A DNA stretch of 34,909 nucleotides from Patescibacteria group bacterium (GCA_028718325.1 JAQUMB010000008.1:1-34909); one strand, 5' to 3'. Counted from the first letter of the stretch, positions 25,293 to 32,921 are shown. The notes: a model not told the origin generated them from the letters alone. Made by a program: numbers and translations.

Positions 25293-26565
25293 TTTGACCT
25301 CCTTCGCTGATAAGTTTGGCTTTTTGACCAGTAAGCGCCTCCCATCTTCGAATTGCCAAATCCACGTAAATTGGTTCGAGCTCAACACCATAAAACTTCC
25401 GTTTCAGCTGTTCACAGGCAATCATTTGACTGGCACTTCCCATGAATAAATCAAGAACAGCATCATTCGGTTTAGAGCACCTTCTGAGCATTTTTTCATA
25501 GAGCGTTGGAGGCTTGCTTGTGGCATGCTCATATTCAGATGTCGGCATCCGCTTCACTAGCCAGATATCGAGCAGATCGAGGATGTCATCGATAGTGCGG
25601 TTACCCGTACCGATTTCCTTGTTGAGAATTTCATTAAGATTGTTAATGGGGCTTAGATATGGGGAGCCCTTAATCCCGTAGACGCACGGTTCGTAACATT
25701 TTGAAAATGCGATCTGAGGGGTAGGGCTCTGGTTGTTCTTAATCCAAAGGGCTACCCGCTTACTGTCGACTCCAAGCTCGGCATAGAGTGACTGAAGTAA
25801 TCCGATATATCGTTGGTCACAAAAGTAGAAGCAATGTAGGTCTTCACTCGAAACCGACAGACCGTTCTGAATACTCTTTTTGAGTAATTCACGGTATTCG
25901 TCATCGGAACGGTTGTCTTCTACCTCGGCGCCATATTTGTTGTTCTTCCCAGAGTAACTATATGAGATGTTATAGATCGGATCACAGCTCAAGACGTTGA
26001 CCTCGTCTTTACCAAGTAACTGTTTGACAACTGCTGGGTCAGTTGAGTCCCCGCAGATGATCCTGTGCGTGCCTAATTCGTAGAGATCCCCAAGCTTGCT
26101 TTTCGGTATTTTGATTTCGTCTAACTGCTTATCAATATCGAAATCATCGTCTTCGACCGACAGTACGTCGCTCCAAATTGCAGATAAATCAGAATCATCA
26201 AATCCGATATCAAGAAGGGTACCAATATCAAACTCCTTTAGTCCCTCGTAATCCCATTCTCCCTCTACTTTGTTGAGAGTTAGTAGAATACGCTTTTCCT
26301 TCTCTATGTCGGGTACAGAAATGAAATTCACAGGAACTTGCTTGTATCCTAGCTTTTTCAAAACGTGAACTCTGAAATGACCCGAAAGTAGGATATTTTC
26401 TCTACCCGGTGCTGAGTTGACCAGTAGCGGGGAGATGACTCCATGATCCTTGATACTTTTTTCGAGGTCTCGAATGTTTTTATCTGGCCAGAGTCTTTTG
26501 TTAAACTCATTTTCCTTTAGCGTGTCGATGTCGACATAGACGGTTTCTAATTTTTGACTGTTCAT
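25279..26565 (-). CDS. ParB-domain DNA methyltransferase with DPIY motif
   Basis: A 428-residue fusion common in phages. An N-terminal ParB/Srx-like domain (about 5-100; VYVDIDTLKENEFNKR, SGHFRVHVLKKLG) precedes a beta-class DNA methyltransferase. Motif IV is SCDPIYN (193-199) in place of DPPY, and the AdoMet motif is LDLFMGSASQ (371-380) in place of FxGSGTT. Both are departures that may lower or alter activity. ATG 26565 has an AAGGAG site; a longer in-frame start at 26601 lies before that site. It heads a tightly overlapping run with the second methyltransferase, TerS-like and TerL genes, suggesting a joint role in marking or protecting element DNA. Confidence 0.85.
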   Translation of the reverse strand: MNSQKLETVYVDIDTLKENEFNKRLWPDKNIRDLEKSIKDHGVISPLLVNSAPGRENILLSGHFRVHVLKKLGYKQVPVNFISVPDIEKEKRILLTLNKVEGEWDYEGLKEFDIGTLLDIGFDDSDLSAIWSDVLSVEDDDFDIDKQLDEIKIPKSKLGDLYELGTHRIICGDSTDPAVVKQLLGKDEVNVLSCDPIYNISYSYSGKNNKYGAEVEDNRSDDEYRELLKKSIQNGLSVSSEDLHCFYFCDQRYIGLLQSLYAELGVDSKRVALWIKNNQSPTPQIAFSKCYEPCVYGIKGSPYLSPINNLNEILNKEIGTGNRTIDDILDLLDIWLVKRMPTSEYEHATSKPPTLYEKMLRRCSKPNDAVLDLFMGSASQMIACEQLKRKFYGVELEPIYVDLAIRRWEALTGQKAKLISEGGQNESK

Positions 26566-26609
26566 GTTTTCTCCTTTTTTTAAGTTTTTTCTTTTTATCA
26601 TCTAATACA

Positions 26610-26636
26610 AAAGGACGAGGCATAACCTCGTCCTTT
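26610..26636. terminator. Perfect 11-bp hairpin upstream of the ParB-methyltransferase gene
   Basis: AAAGGACGAGG (26610-26620) and CCTCGTCCTTT (26626-26636) pair completely around a 5-base loop. It lies between the unknown gene and the ParB-methyltransferase on the minus strand and ends in TTTTG in that direction. It could be a partial terminator that lowers expression of the downstream operon, or a protein-binding site. Confidence 0.5.
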
Positions 26637-26659
26637 GTGCACAAAGAAATTTCTGTGTG

Positions 26660-27205
26660 CTAGAGTCCTTTTTTCATCTTCTTGATTATGGAATCAATGG
26701 TCTTCCGCTCCACAGGATACTCAATAGATTCATCATCATTGAAAATATCGAATATTTCCGCCGCTTTTTTACCCGCTAGTAATTCCTTGAATATAATGTC
26801 ATAGACCTCTTCGTTTTGGTCCCCCAGTGGCTGTACTTTTTCTTTTGTGGGGAACTTGTCTTGGATGCATTTAAAAGCTCGCCGTACATCCCTGACCGAT
26901 GTTTCAGGGTATACATATATCAAGTGGTGGTGCTCACCGTTAGAGTCCACAGTGTCAGAAGTATGCGCGCCACCGATTGGAATTCTCGAGAGCTTAATGT
27001 CGGGATTCTCGATTTTGAACTTCAATAAGTCATTCCAGTAAAGGGAGAGGCTGGCGATGCCCTTCTCTCTTAATAGCTTTCTGAGATTAAATAGAACATC
27101 AAAAGTAGCTTCTTCCCCATGGAGATCATGAATAAGCTGATGAAAATATAGATTATATTCCAGCTTTTGCATCATCCTCATTTGTCTCGAAGAAATCTGC
27201 TCCAT
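26660..27205 (-). CDS. Unknown protein, first gene of the terminase operon
   Basis: A 181-residue protein I do not recognise. It is mostly helical and charged, with a central GEHHHLIYVYPE segment (three adjacent His). A C-terminal stretch, LAGKKAAEIFDIFNDDESIEYPVERKTIDSIIKKMKK, could be a small helix-turn-helix. There is no signal peptide or membrane segment. ATG 27205 follows AAAGGA at fair spacing, and a strong promoter lies just upstream. It is the first gene of the minus-strand run ending in terL and the recombinase, so it might be a regulator or DNA-binding partner of that set. Confidence 0.7.
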   Translation of the reverse strand: MEQISSRQMRMMQKLEYNLYFHQLIHDLHGEEATFDVLFNLRKLLREKGIASLSLYWNDLLKFKIENPDIKLSRIPIGGAHTSDTVDSNGEHHHLIYVYPETSVRDVRRAFKCIQDKFPTKEKVQPLGDQNEEVYDIIFKELLAGKKAAEIFDIFNDDESIEYPVERKTIDSIIKKMKKGL

Positions 27206-27234
27206 GCAATATCCTTTTGGCTTTATCTTAATTA

Positions 27235-27263
27235 ATTATCACTCTCATCTGGTGGCAATTCAA
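27235..27263 (-). promoter_or_regulatory. Promoter of the minus-strand terminase operon
   Basis: On the minus strand TTGAAT (27263-27258), a 17-base spacer, and GATAAT (27240-27235). It drives the unknown gene at 27205 and probably the genes to its left. Confidence 0.65.
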
Positions 27264-27264
27264 G

Positions 27265-27294
27265 TGGACACTAGACAGTCGTTCAGCGTAAAAT
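27265..27294 (+). promoter_or_regulatory. Promoter of the restriction-modification operon, leaderless spacing
   Basis: TGGACA (27265-27270), an 18-base spacer, and TAAAAT (27289-27294), ending 6 bases before ATG 27301. Its -35 begins one base away from the opposite promoter's -35, so the two divergent operons compete for the same small control region. Confidence 0.6.
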
Positions 27295-27300
27295 ACTTAT

Positions 27301-28080
27301 ATGGCTGACCAAAAAGACAAACAACAAGCTGATTGGAAAAATTCAGAGATTTGGACTGATAGTCTTTGGATAATCCCAGAAAGAGATAAGAGCGGAAAAC
27401 ATAGCGGTTTTTATCACGGTAATTTTGTCCCACAAATACCCCGGCAGCTAATCCTTCGGTATACTAAAATTGGGGATATCGTTTTTGACCCGTTTATCGG
27501 TAGTGGCACGACTGCATTTGAGGCAGAGACACTGGATAGAAAACTTATAGGGGTGGATATTCAACCGACATTAATTTCTAATATCAAGTCTAAGATTGAC
27601 ACAGACTCCAATGGTATTAAATTAATTGTTGGCGACAGCGCAACTGACGATGTTTATAAAAAAGCCAAAAATCTTCTCGGTGAAAAAAGGGTTAAGCTGT
27701 CGATATTACATCCACCATATTTTGATATTATTCGATTCTCTAATGATAAAAACGATCTTTCAAATGCTGGCAGTCAACCAGAATTCATTGAACAGTTTTC
27801 TAGGGTTTTAGACAGGACCATTTCAATTATGGATAAGCCCAGTTATCTTGCTATTGTGATCGGTGATAAATACTCGGCTGGTGAATGGATTCCGCTTGGA
27901 TTTTATTTAATGGCTGTTGCCCAAAAGAAAGGGCTAAAGCTTAAGAGCATCGTGGTGAAGAATATGGAGGGGAACAGAGCCAAGAACGGTCAACAAGCGC
28001 TATGGAAATACAGGTCACTGCACGGCGATTATTATCTGTTTAAACACGAATATATTTATATTTTTAAGAAGGAGTTTTAA
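27301..28080 (+). CDS. Restriction-modification DNA methyltransferase (HPPY type)
   Basis: A 259-residue amino-methyltransferase. The AdoMet-binding motif VFDPFIGSGTTAFEAE (61-76) precedes motif IV, LSILHPPYFDIIRFS (HPPY at 137-140), so motif order differs from the beta-class pair on the other strand. It has the short length of a single-domain N6-adenine/N4-cytosine enzyme and no clear large recognition domain. It stops directly before the nuclease gene (no gap), in the usual layout of a restriction-modification cassette, and would protect host DNA from that nuclease. No ribosome-binding site is seen; the -10 box is 6 bases from ATG. Confidence 0.88.
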   Translation: MADQKDKQQADWKNSEIWTDSLWIIPERDKSGKHSGFYHGNFVPQIPRQLILRYTKIGDIVFDPFIGSGTTAFEAETLDRKLIGVDIQPTLISNIKSKIDTDSNGIKLIVGDSATDDVYKKAKNLLGEKRVKLSILHPPYFDIIRFSNDKNDLSNAGSQPEFIEQFSRVLDRTISIMDKPSYLAIVIGDKYSAGEWIPLGFYLMAVAQKKGLKLKSIVVKNMEGNRAKNGQQALWKYRSLHGDYYLFKHEYIYIFKKEF

Positions 28081-28734
28081 ATGAATCAAGTAAATAACCC
28101 TTACTCTAGCAGTACTCAAAAAAGTAAGATTTTTGAGGTGTTAAGCGATCTAGAGTGGCACTGTTCCGAGTGTGAGCTCCCTGGTTCACAACCAGCCAAA
28201 GCCCTGCAGGGAATTCGTCAAGACGGGTTTGATTTGGAGAAAGTCGGCTCGAACTGGGCAAAGAATATGTACTGTGAGAACTGCAAAAGAAATACACCAC
28301 ACCGGAGGTTGACTTCTCTCGAAAGGGTTGCTGAACCCATAAAGAGAATTGCCTTCAGCAACAAATTACGTAAACGCATTCTTGATCTTTATAATAATAT
28401 GGACGAAATACTGGGTTACGAGCCAACTGGTAGGGCGATTGAAATTGATCATAGAGTCCCTGAAATCAGGTGGAATGATTCCGAGGCAGAGTTGAGTGAA
28501 ACCGCAACCGATGCAGAACTTCGCAATAGATATATGCTGTTAGTCCGAGAGCACAATCTGCTAAAAAGCAGGTATTGTGAAAAATGTAAGAGAACAAATC
28601 AAAGACAGCCATTTCTGGGGGTAAATTATTTCTATAGCGGCACAGAAAAGTATGAAGATACTTGTGTGGGTTGCGGTTGGCATAACCCCTCCTCCTGGAA
28701 GGAGAGATTAAACCAGGATCTGGCCAATAAGTAG
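28081..28734 (+). CDS. HNH-like type II restriction endonuclease
   Basis: A 217-residue protein with an HNH/beta-beta-alpha-metal type core: AIEIDHRVPEIRW (Asp123-His124), NRYMLLVREHNLLKSRYC (His158-Asn159), followed by zinc-type cysteine pairs Cys166/Cys169 and Cys195/Cys198. More cysteine pairs at the N-terminus (Cys28/Cys31 and Cys65/Cys68) could form a second structural zinc site. It lies between two DNA methyltransferase genes, which strongly suggests a restriction enzyme whose site is protected by both. The recognition sequence cannot be read from the sequence. Confidence 0.8.
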   Translation: MNQVNNPYSSSTQKSKIFEVLSDLEWHCSECELPGSQPAKALQGIRQDGFDLEKVGSNWAKNMYCENCKRNTPHRRLTSLERVAEPIKRIAFSNKLRKRILDLYNNMDEILGYEPTGRAIEIDHRVPEIRWNDSEAELSETATDAELRNRYMLLVREHNLLKSRYCEKCKRTNQRQPFLGVNYFYSGTEKYEDTCVGCGWHNPSSWKERLNQDLANK

Positions 28735-28748
28735 CTTCGCAAGACGTT

Positions 28749-28768
28749 GTAAATCTGTTAAGATTTAC
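28749..28768. promoter_or_regulatory. Perfect inverted repeat over the promoter of the D12 methyltransferase
   Basis: GTAAATCT (28749-28756) and AGATTTAC (28761-28768) flank GTTA. The repeat covers a TAAGAT -10 candidate (28759-28764) that ends 6 bases before ATG 28771, with TTCGCA (28735) as a possible -35. It would suit an operator that controls this gene. Confidence 0.5.
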
Positions 28769-28770
28769 AT

Positions 28771-29832
28771 ATGAACTATATCGGTAGCAAATACAGCTTA
28801 TTAAATTTTATTGACGAAACGATAGCCGAAGTTACTGGTGATAACTTTGATACTTTTTGTGACATTTTTGCTGGTACTGGTGTGGTGGGCCAACACTACA
28901 AAAAGAAGGGGCACAAGGTTATCGCTAACGATATGCAATATTACAGCTTTGTGATGAATAGACACTTTATTGGCAACCACAAGCCATTGTTATTTAGTGG
29001 CCTTAACAAAAATATCGCGGGACTTACTGCTAAGGATAGCGGAAAAAACGTTGAAAAAGTTTTTGAATACCTTAATTCGCTAGATGGTAAAAAGGGGTTT
29101 ATCTACAACAACTACAGCGTTGGAGGAACTGAGGGATTCGAATATTCTAGGATGTATTTTACCGATGCGAATGCCAGTAAGTGCGACGCCATACGAACAA
29201 AAATTGAAGAATGGAAAACCAGCAGCCTAATCACTGAGGACGAATATTTCCAACTCTTAGCCTCGCTGATTGAATCGACGGATAAATACGCGAACACGGC
29301 TTCCGTATACGGGGCTTTCCTGAAACAGTTTAAAAAGTCTGCACTTGCAGATTTGGTACTAAAGCCCCTACCTGTGATTGTTAATAAAAAAGAACACGAG
29401 GTTCACAACAAAGACTCAAATATTTTGATTGATGAAATTGAATGTGATGTATTATATCTTGACCCGCCTTACAACGAAAGGCAATACGCTACTAACTATC
29501 ATATGCTTGAGACAATAGCGAGAAATGATAACCCAACGATCAAGGGTAAGACTGGGCTTAGAGAGTATCAACACCAGAAATCTGAATACTGTTCACGTGG
29601 GAAGGTTAAGGAAGCTTTCGAGGACTTAATCCAAAAAGCAAAAACTAAATACATTTTTGTTAGCTACAATAACGAAGGTCTCTTGAGCGAAGCTGATTTG
29701 AAGGAAATCTTGAGTAAAAAGGGCGAATACCGCTGTTTTAAGAAAGAATATGCTCGATACAAGGCTGATAATAACAGGGACTATAAGGATAATAAAACAT
29801 TCGAATACCTACACTGTGTAGTTTGTAAGTAA
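28771..29832 (+). CDS. D12-class N6-adenine DNA methyltransferase
   Basis: Dam-like D12 enzymes methylate adenine at N6. The N-terminal NYIGSKYSLL, motif I CDIFAGTGVVG (30-40) and motif IV LYLDPPYNERQY (228-239) are intact. A large insert between them, about 190 residues, holds the target-recognition part. The 353 residues fit the family. It is the second methyltransferase beside the HNH nuclease gene; two methyltransferases are often needed when the recognition site is asymmetric and each strand needs a different enzyme. It appears to have its own promoter with an overlapping palindrome. Confidence 0.92.
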   Translation: MNYIGSKYSLLNFIDETIAEVTGDNFDTFCDIFAGTGVVGQHYKKKGHKVIANDMQYYSFVMNRHFIGNHKPLLFSGLNKNIAGLTAKDSGKNVEKVFEYLNSLDGKKGFIYNNYSVGGTEGFEYSRMYFTDANASKCDAIRTKIEEWKTSSLITEDEYFQLLASLIESTDKYANTASVYGAFLKQFKKSALADLVLKPLPVIVNKKEHEVHNKDSNILIDEIECDVLYLDPPYNERQYATNYHMLETIARNDNPTIKGKTGLREYQHQKSEYCSRGKVKEAFEDLIQKAKTKYIFVSYNNEGLLSEADLKEILSKKGEYRCFKKEYARYKADNNRDYKDNKTFEYLHCVVCK

Positions 29833-29864
29833 TCTGTATACTTTTTTTAGCGGGCTAAAAGGAA

Positions 29865-29870
29865 TATAAT
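29865..29870 (+). promoter_or_regulatory. -10 box of the CBASS operon
   Basis: A perfect TATAAT sits 51 bases before ATG 29922. The -35 (T-run near 29842) is weak. Transcription would begin near 29877, so the next hairpin would form the very 5' end of the message. Confidence 0.5.
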
Positions 29871-29881
29871 GTAATCTGAGG

Positions 29882-29898
29882 GTCACCACGGGGGTGAC
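29882..29898 (+). promoter_or_regulatory. Hairpin in the CBASS leader
   Basis: GTCACC (29882-29887) pairs with GGTGAC (29893-29898) around ACGGG. It is followed by TATTTTAATA, so it might act as a weak terminator for the methyltransferase gene or as a stabilising 5' hairpin. Confidence 0.4.
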
Positions 29899-29921
29899 TA
29901 TTTTAATATATGAGGAGCGTA

Positions 29922-31211
29922 ATGGGCCTGAACAGAGAATTTGAGAAATTACATGAAAACATTAAGCTTACCTCGGCTCAATTAGAGGATGCTCGAACAA
30001 AATATGATGGTGTTTGTAAGAGAGTACATGACAATCTGTATCCCGAAATTGAATACTCTGGCAAAACGAAGTTTTTGATCGGCTCTTTCGGTAAAGATAC
30101 TTCAATCAGACCGCCGAGAGATGTCGATGTGATTTTTATTATGCCGCAAGATAAGTTTGAATCTTACAACGACAACACTTCAAGTGCCCAGTCACAACTC
30201 CTTCAAGATATTAGAGATATCTTGAAAGGTTCCTACCCAACAACTGAAAGTATCAAGGCCTGGGGCAAGGTCGTGGTAATCGAATTTAGTGAAGGATGTC
30301 ATAACGTTGAGCTATTACCAGCTTGGGAAAACGAAGACGGAACGTTTAAAATAGCAGACACTTCCAGTGGGGGTAGATGGGAAGATGTAGACTACAGATC
30401 TGAGATTTCATCACTGTCGACCTCGAATAATGTTACGGGTGGGAAAACCAAAGCTCTCGTAAGAATGATCAAAAAATGGGCGGGTGGATGCGTTTCTTTA
30501 GACCTAAAATCGTTTGAGATCGAGGCAACCGTGATTGATTTTCTCACGGCCAATGATTTTAATCAGGATTACTCGGTTTTGGTTAACGGCTTATTCCAAT
30601 ATTTGCTTCTAACCGTTAGCCAAAACGACAAAGGTCCTGTTCAGACCGCCCTGGACAGATCGCAGAAGGCCATTGAATACGAAGGTGGGGATAGGGTTGG
30701 TGAAGCAGTCGAGGAGTGGAAAAAGATTTTTGGTGACGACTTTCCTAAAGTTGAAGTTGAAACTGTCTCAAAAAGTTCAGCCGAAGATTATTCTGCCAAC
30801 GAAGAATATATTGAGAACAAGTTCCCTGTAGCATTAGACAGTAGATATAAAGTGGATATAGAATGCCTGGTAGAGCAAAATGGTTTTCGTCCAACTTTTT
30901 TACACCTGATCTCGTACCTGCTTAAAGATAAAAAACTTACCTTCTCTATCAACCAAAGGACAAGCATTCTCGGCAGTAATTACCAAGTGTTTTGGAAAGT
31001 TAGGAATTACGGAGCAGAGGCAAAATCCAAGGACGATTTAAGAGGCGATATTATCCCCGACCAAGGCCACCTTAATAGGGTAGAACACTCTAGGTACAAA
31101 GGCAGGCACTATGTTGAGTGTTATTTAGTCGTTCAGGGCAAATGTGTTGCCATCGGACATCTTAATGTTCCAATTGAAATTACGAAAGGAGAGCCAGTAT
31201 ATGGACTTTGA
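29922..31211 (+). CDS. CD-NTase (CBASS cyclic-oligonucleotide synthase) with AGS-C sensor domain
   Basis: CD-NTases sense phage infection and make cyclic nucleotide signals. The nucleotidyltransferase core shows LIGSFGKDTSIRPPRDVDVIFIMP, with GSFGKDT at 54-60 and catalytic Asp67/Asp69. The third acidic residue is Glu130 in NVELLPAW. The C-terminal part (about 305-425; ILGSNYQVFWKVRNYGAEA, LRGDI, RYKGRHYVECYLVV, CVAIGHLNVPI) matches the adenylyl/guanylyl and SMODS C-terminal sensor domain. ATG 29922 is placed behind GAGGAG; an earlier ATG at 29910 overlaps that site. The 429-residue protein overlaps the effector gene by 11 bases. No E1/E2 or HORMA/TRIP13 genes are present, so it is a minimal type. 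Confidence 0.92.
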   Translation: MGLNREFEKLHENIKLTSAQLEDARTKYDGVCKRVHDNLYPEIEYSGKTKFLIGSFGKDTSIRPPRDVDVIFIMPQDKFESYNDNTSSAQSQLLQDIRDILKGSYPTTESIKAWGKVVVIEFSEGCHNVELLPAWENEDGTFKIADTSSGGRWEDVDYRSEISSLSTSNNVTGGKTKALVRMIKKWAGGCVSLDLKSFEIEATVIDFLTANDFNQDYSVLVNGLFQYLLLTVSQNDKGPVQTALDRSQKAIEYEGGDRVGEAVEEWKKIFGDDFPKVEVETVSKSSAEDYSANEEYIENKFPVALDSRYKVDIECLVEQNGFRPTFLHLISYLLKDKKLTFSINQRTSILGSNYQVFWKVRNYGAEAKSKDDLRGDIIPDQGHLNRVEHSRYKGRHYVECYLVVQGKCVAIGHLNVPIEITKGEPVYGL

Positions 31212-31734
31212 TAACTTAAAAGAAGCGTATGGCCGTCTTGTCTATACTCACAAAACATATGAAAAAGCTGCTGACATGGAAGATTATAAGCAGAGGATAG
31301 TTTTATGGACGAACCTCTTTTTGATTATCCTATCTGCACTCGGAATTGTTATTACTGGGTACATATCAAATACACTAATATCATTTGTTAGTCCACTAAT
31401 CACAGTTTTTACCTTCGGATTTGTGACTTATCAATTAACTTTTAGGCCTGATGAGCGCGCAAGATCCTATCGAGTCACCGCCAGAGACTTGCGTGATTTA
31501 AGGGACCGATATATTAACTTGCTCATAGATATCAAGAGTAATAGACTGAGTGACAACCAGATAGTAGATAGGCGAGACCATCTAGGTGAGGCATTGGCGA
31601 TTATTTACAAATACGCGCTACCAACGAATGCAAAGGCATATAAGAAGGCTCAGAAAGCACTTCAGATTGATGAAGAGTTTTCGTTTTCAGATAATGAAGT
31701 CGACGTCTTTTTGCCAAAGAATTTGAGGGACTAA
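31201..31734 (+). CDS. SLATT-type two-TM effector of CBASS
   Basis: SLATT proteins are two-transmembrane effectors associated with SMODS nucleotidyltransferases and predicted to disrupt the membrane when triggered. The 177 residues have an N-terminal helix (LKEAYGRLVYTHKTYEKAADMEDYKQ), TM1 at about 33-53, TM2 at about 57-77, and a helical cytoplasmic tail (RARSYRVTARDLRDLRDRYINLL). ATG 31201 follows AAAGGAG and overlaps the end of the CD-NTase by 11 bases, so the two are translated together. That pairing is the main support for its role as the killing component. No ligand-binding domain is obvious. Confidence 0.85.
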   Translation: MDFDNLKEAYGRLVYTHKTYEKAADMEDYKQRIVLWTNLFLIILSALGIVITGYISNTLISFVSPLITVFTFGFVTYQLTFRPDERARSYRVTARDLRDLRDRYINLLIDIKSNRLSDNQIVDRRDHLGEALAIIYKYALPTNAKAYKKAQKALQIDEEFSFSDNEVDVFLPKNLRD

Positions 31735-31759
31735 TCCCGACTCGTTAGGTTGATAATAT

Positions 31760-32875
31760 ATGGAATATATAAGAGATAAAACTTATTACGAAGATCTCTA
31801 TGACAGACACACAGTCGAGGATTGTCGTAGCTGGATTAGAATTTGTACTGAAAGAGGTTTGCCCGATGGTGTCAAAAAGCTAAGCAAGAAAGAGCAACAA
31901 AGGTTTTGTAATGCCATAATCGAACTTCCGCTCTATTTTCGTAAAGGCGACCGATACCTAAGGCGTAAGGACACAATCCAGGAGTGGATGGAAAAAGACA
32001 AGGAACGTGACGACTTTATCGCAACCCATCCTGCTCCAGTCGCCTATTGCCCTAAATGTAATCAAAAAATGAAACTCATGGTTGATGAACTAGAAGAGGA
32101 TATCGATAACAATCTCCGAATGTTATTTATGTACCGCTGTGATCCCTGCAAGGAGAAGAAGGCTTTCTACAATGACGGTGAACCCTATGTTTTTAAGAAC
32201 GATTTTTGCCCAAAATGTCGTAAAGAATGGGAAAAGAAATATATCAAATCCAAAACCAAGGTTGTTACAAAGTACTCTTGTCTCAATTGTGGCAATATAG
32301 ATGAGTTCGTACTCGATCTGAACGATAAGCCCAAAAAGGAAACTATAGATTCTGACTTTGAGAAAGATCGGGCGTTATTCTGTATCTCCGAAAAGGAAGG
32401 TGAGGATTATCGTCGTTACAAAACTTACGATTTGCCAGAAATGAAGAGGTTGGCCGAGGAGATGGAAGACAAAGAAAAGCACAAAGAGATTTATGAACAA
32501 GCTAAAAATACTAAAAAGCTTACCATTGCTGAGCTTTCTGACCTATTAGCTAAGAAACTTTCTGCAGATGACTTTAAAGGTCTTGTAATCACCAACACAG
32601 AGGTCACCAGAGACCTGATTGTTACCTTTACCGTCCAAGACACCAAGAGTGGCCGAGATGAAGGCCACAGCCGTAGCGATTTGAAGAAATCTTTGACTAA
32701 AATGCTCGATAACACCAATTGGAAGGTAATGAGCGATGGTGTGAGCTATAAATTGGGGTTACTTTCGGGCAGGTTGCGCGGAATCGACGATAAAGAAGTG
32801 ATTTATGCTGAACTTAAGGAAGAGCTGAAACCTGGCCAGGTAGTCACTAAAAGTGGTGATATCGTTAATCTCTGA
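31760..32875 (+). CDS. Unknown double-zinc-ribbon protein downstream of CBASS
   Basis: A 371-residue protein I cannot assign to a family. Four CxxC pairs (Cys97/Cys100, Cys127/Cys130, Cys150/Cys153, Cys174/Cys177) suggest two zinc ribbons in the middle. The N-terminus is charged and helical. The C-terminal part (about 255-371; LTIAELSDLLAKKLSADDFKGLVITNTEVTRDLIVTFTVQDTKSGRDEGHSRSD) mixes helices and strands and could bind a ligand or nucleic acid. There is no signal peptide. It starts 25 bases after the effector gene on the same strand and probably shares its transcript. No strong ribosome-binding site is seen. Confidence 0.75.
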   Translation: MEYIRDKTYYEDLYDRHTVEDCRSWIRICTERGLPDGVKKLSKKEQQRFCNAIIELPLYFRKGDRYLRRKDTIQEWMEKDKERDDFIATHPAPVAYCPKCNQKMKLMVDELEEDIDNNLRMLFMYRCDPCKEKKAFYNDGEPYVFKNDFCPKCRKEWEKKYIKSKTKVVTKYSCLNCGNIDEFVLDLNDKPKKETIDSDFEKDRALFCISEKEGEDYRRYKTYDLPEMKRLAEEMEDKEKHKEIYEQAKNTKKLTIAELSDLLAKKLSADDFKGLVITNTEVTRDLIVTFTVQDTKSGRDEGHSRSDLKKSLTKMLDNTNWKVMSDGVSYKLGLLSGRLRGIDDKEVIYAELKEELKPGQVVTKSGDIVNL

Positions 32876-32892
32876 CGAGGGGTCTGACACAC

Positions 32893-32921
32893 TGACACAG
32901 GTCCTTTTTTATACTGTGTCA
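32893..32921. repeat. Inverted repeat in the gap before pilB
   Basis: TGACACAG (32893-32900) and CTGTGTCA (32914-32921) flank a 13-base T-rich loop. This is the clearest structure in the 217-base gap between the last accessory gene and the pilB-like gene. The rest of the gap (32922-33080) holds no supported gene. Confidence 0.5.

Noticed and set aside
29590-29605. Further parS-like CACGTG sites (23591, 29596, 10420)
   Set aside because: They share only the central hexamer or part of it and miss the flanking consensus positions.
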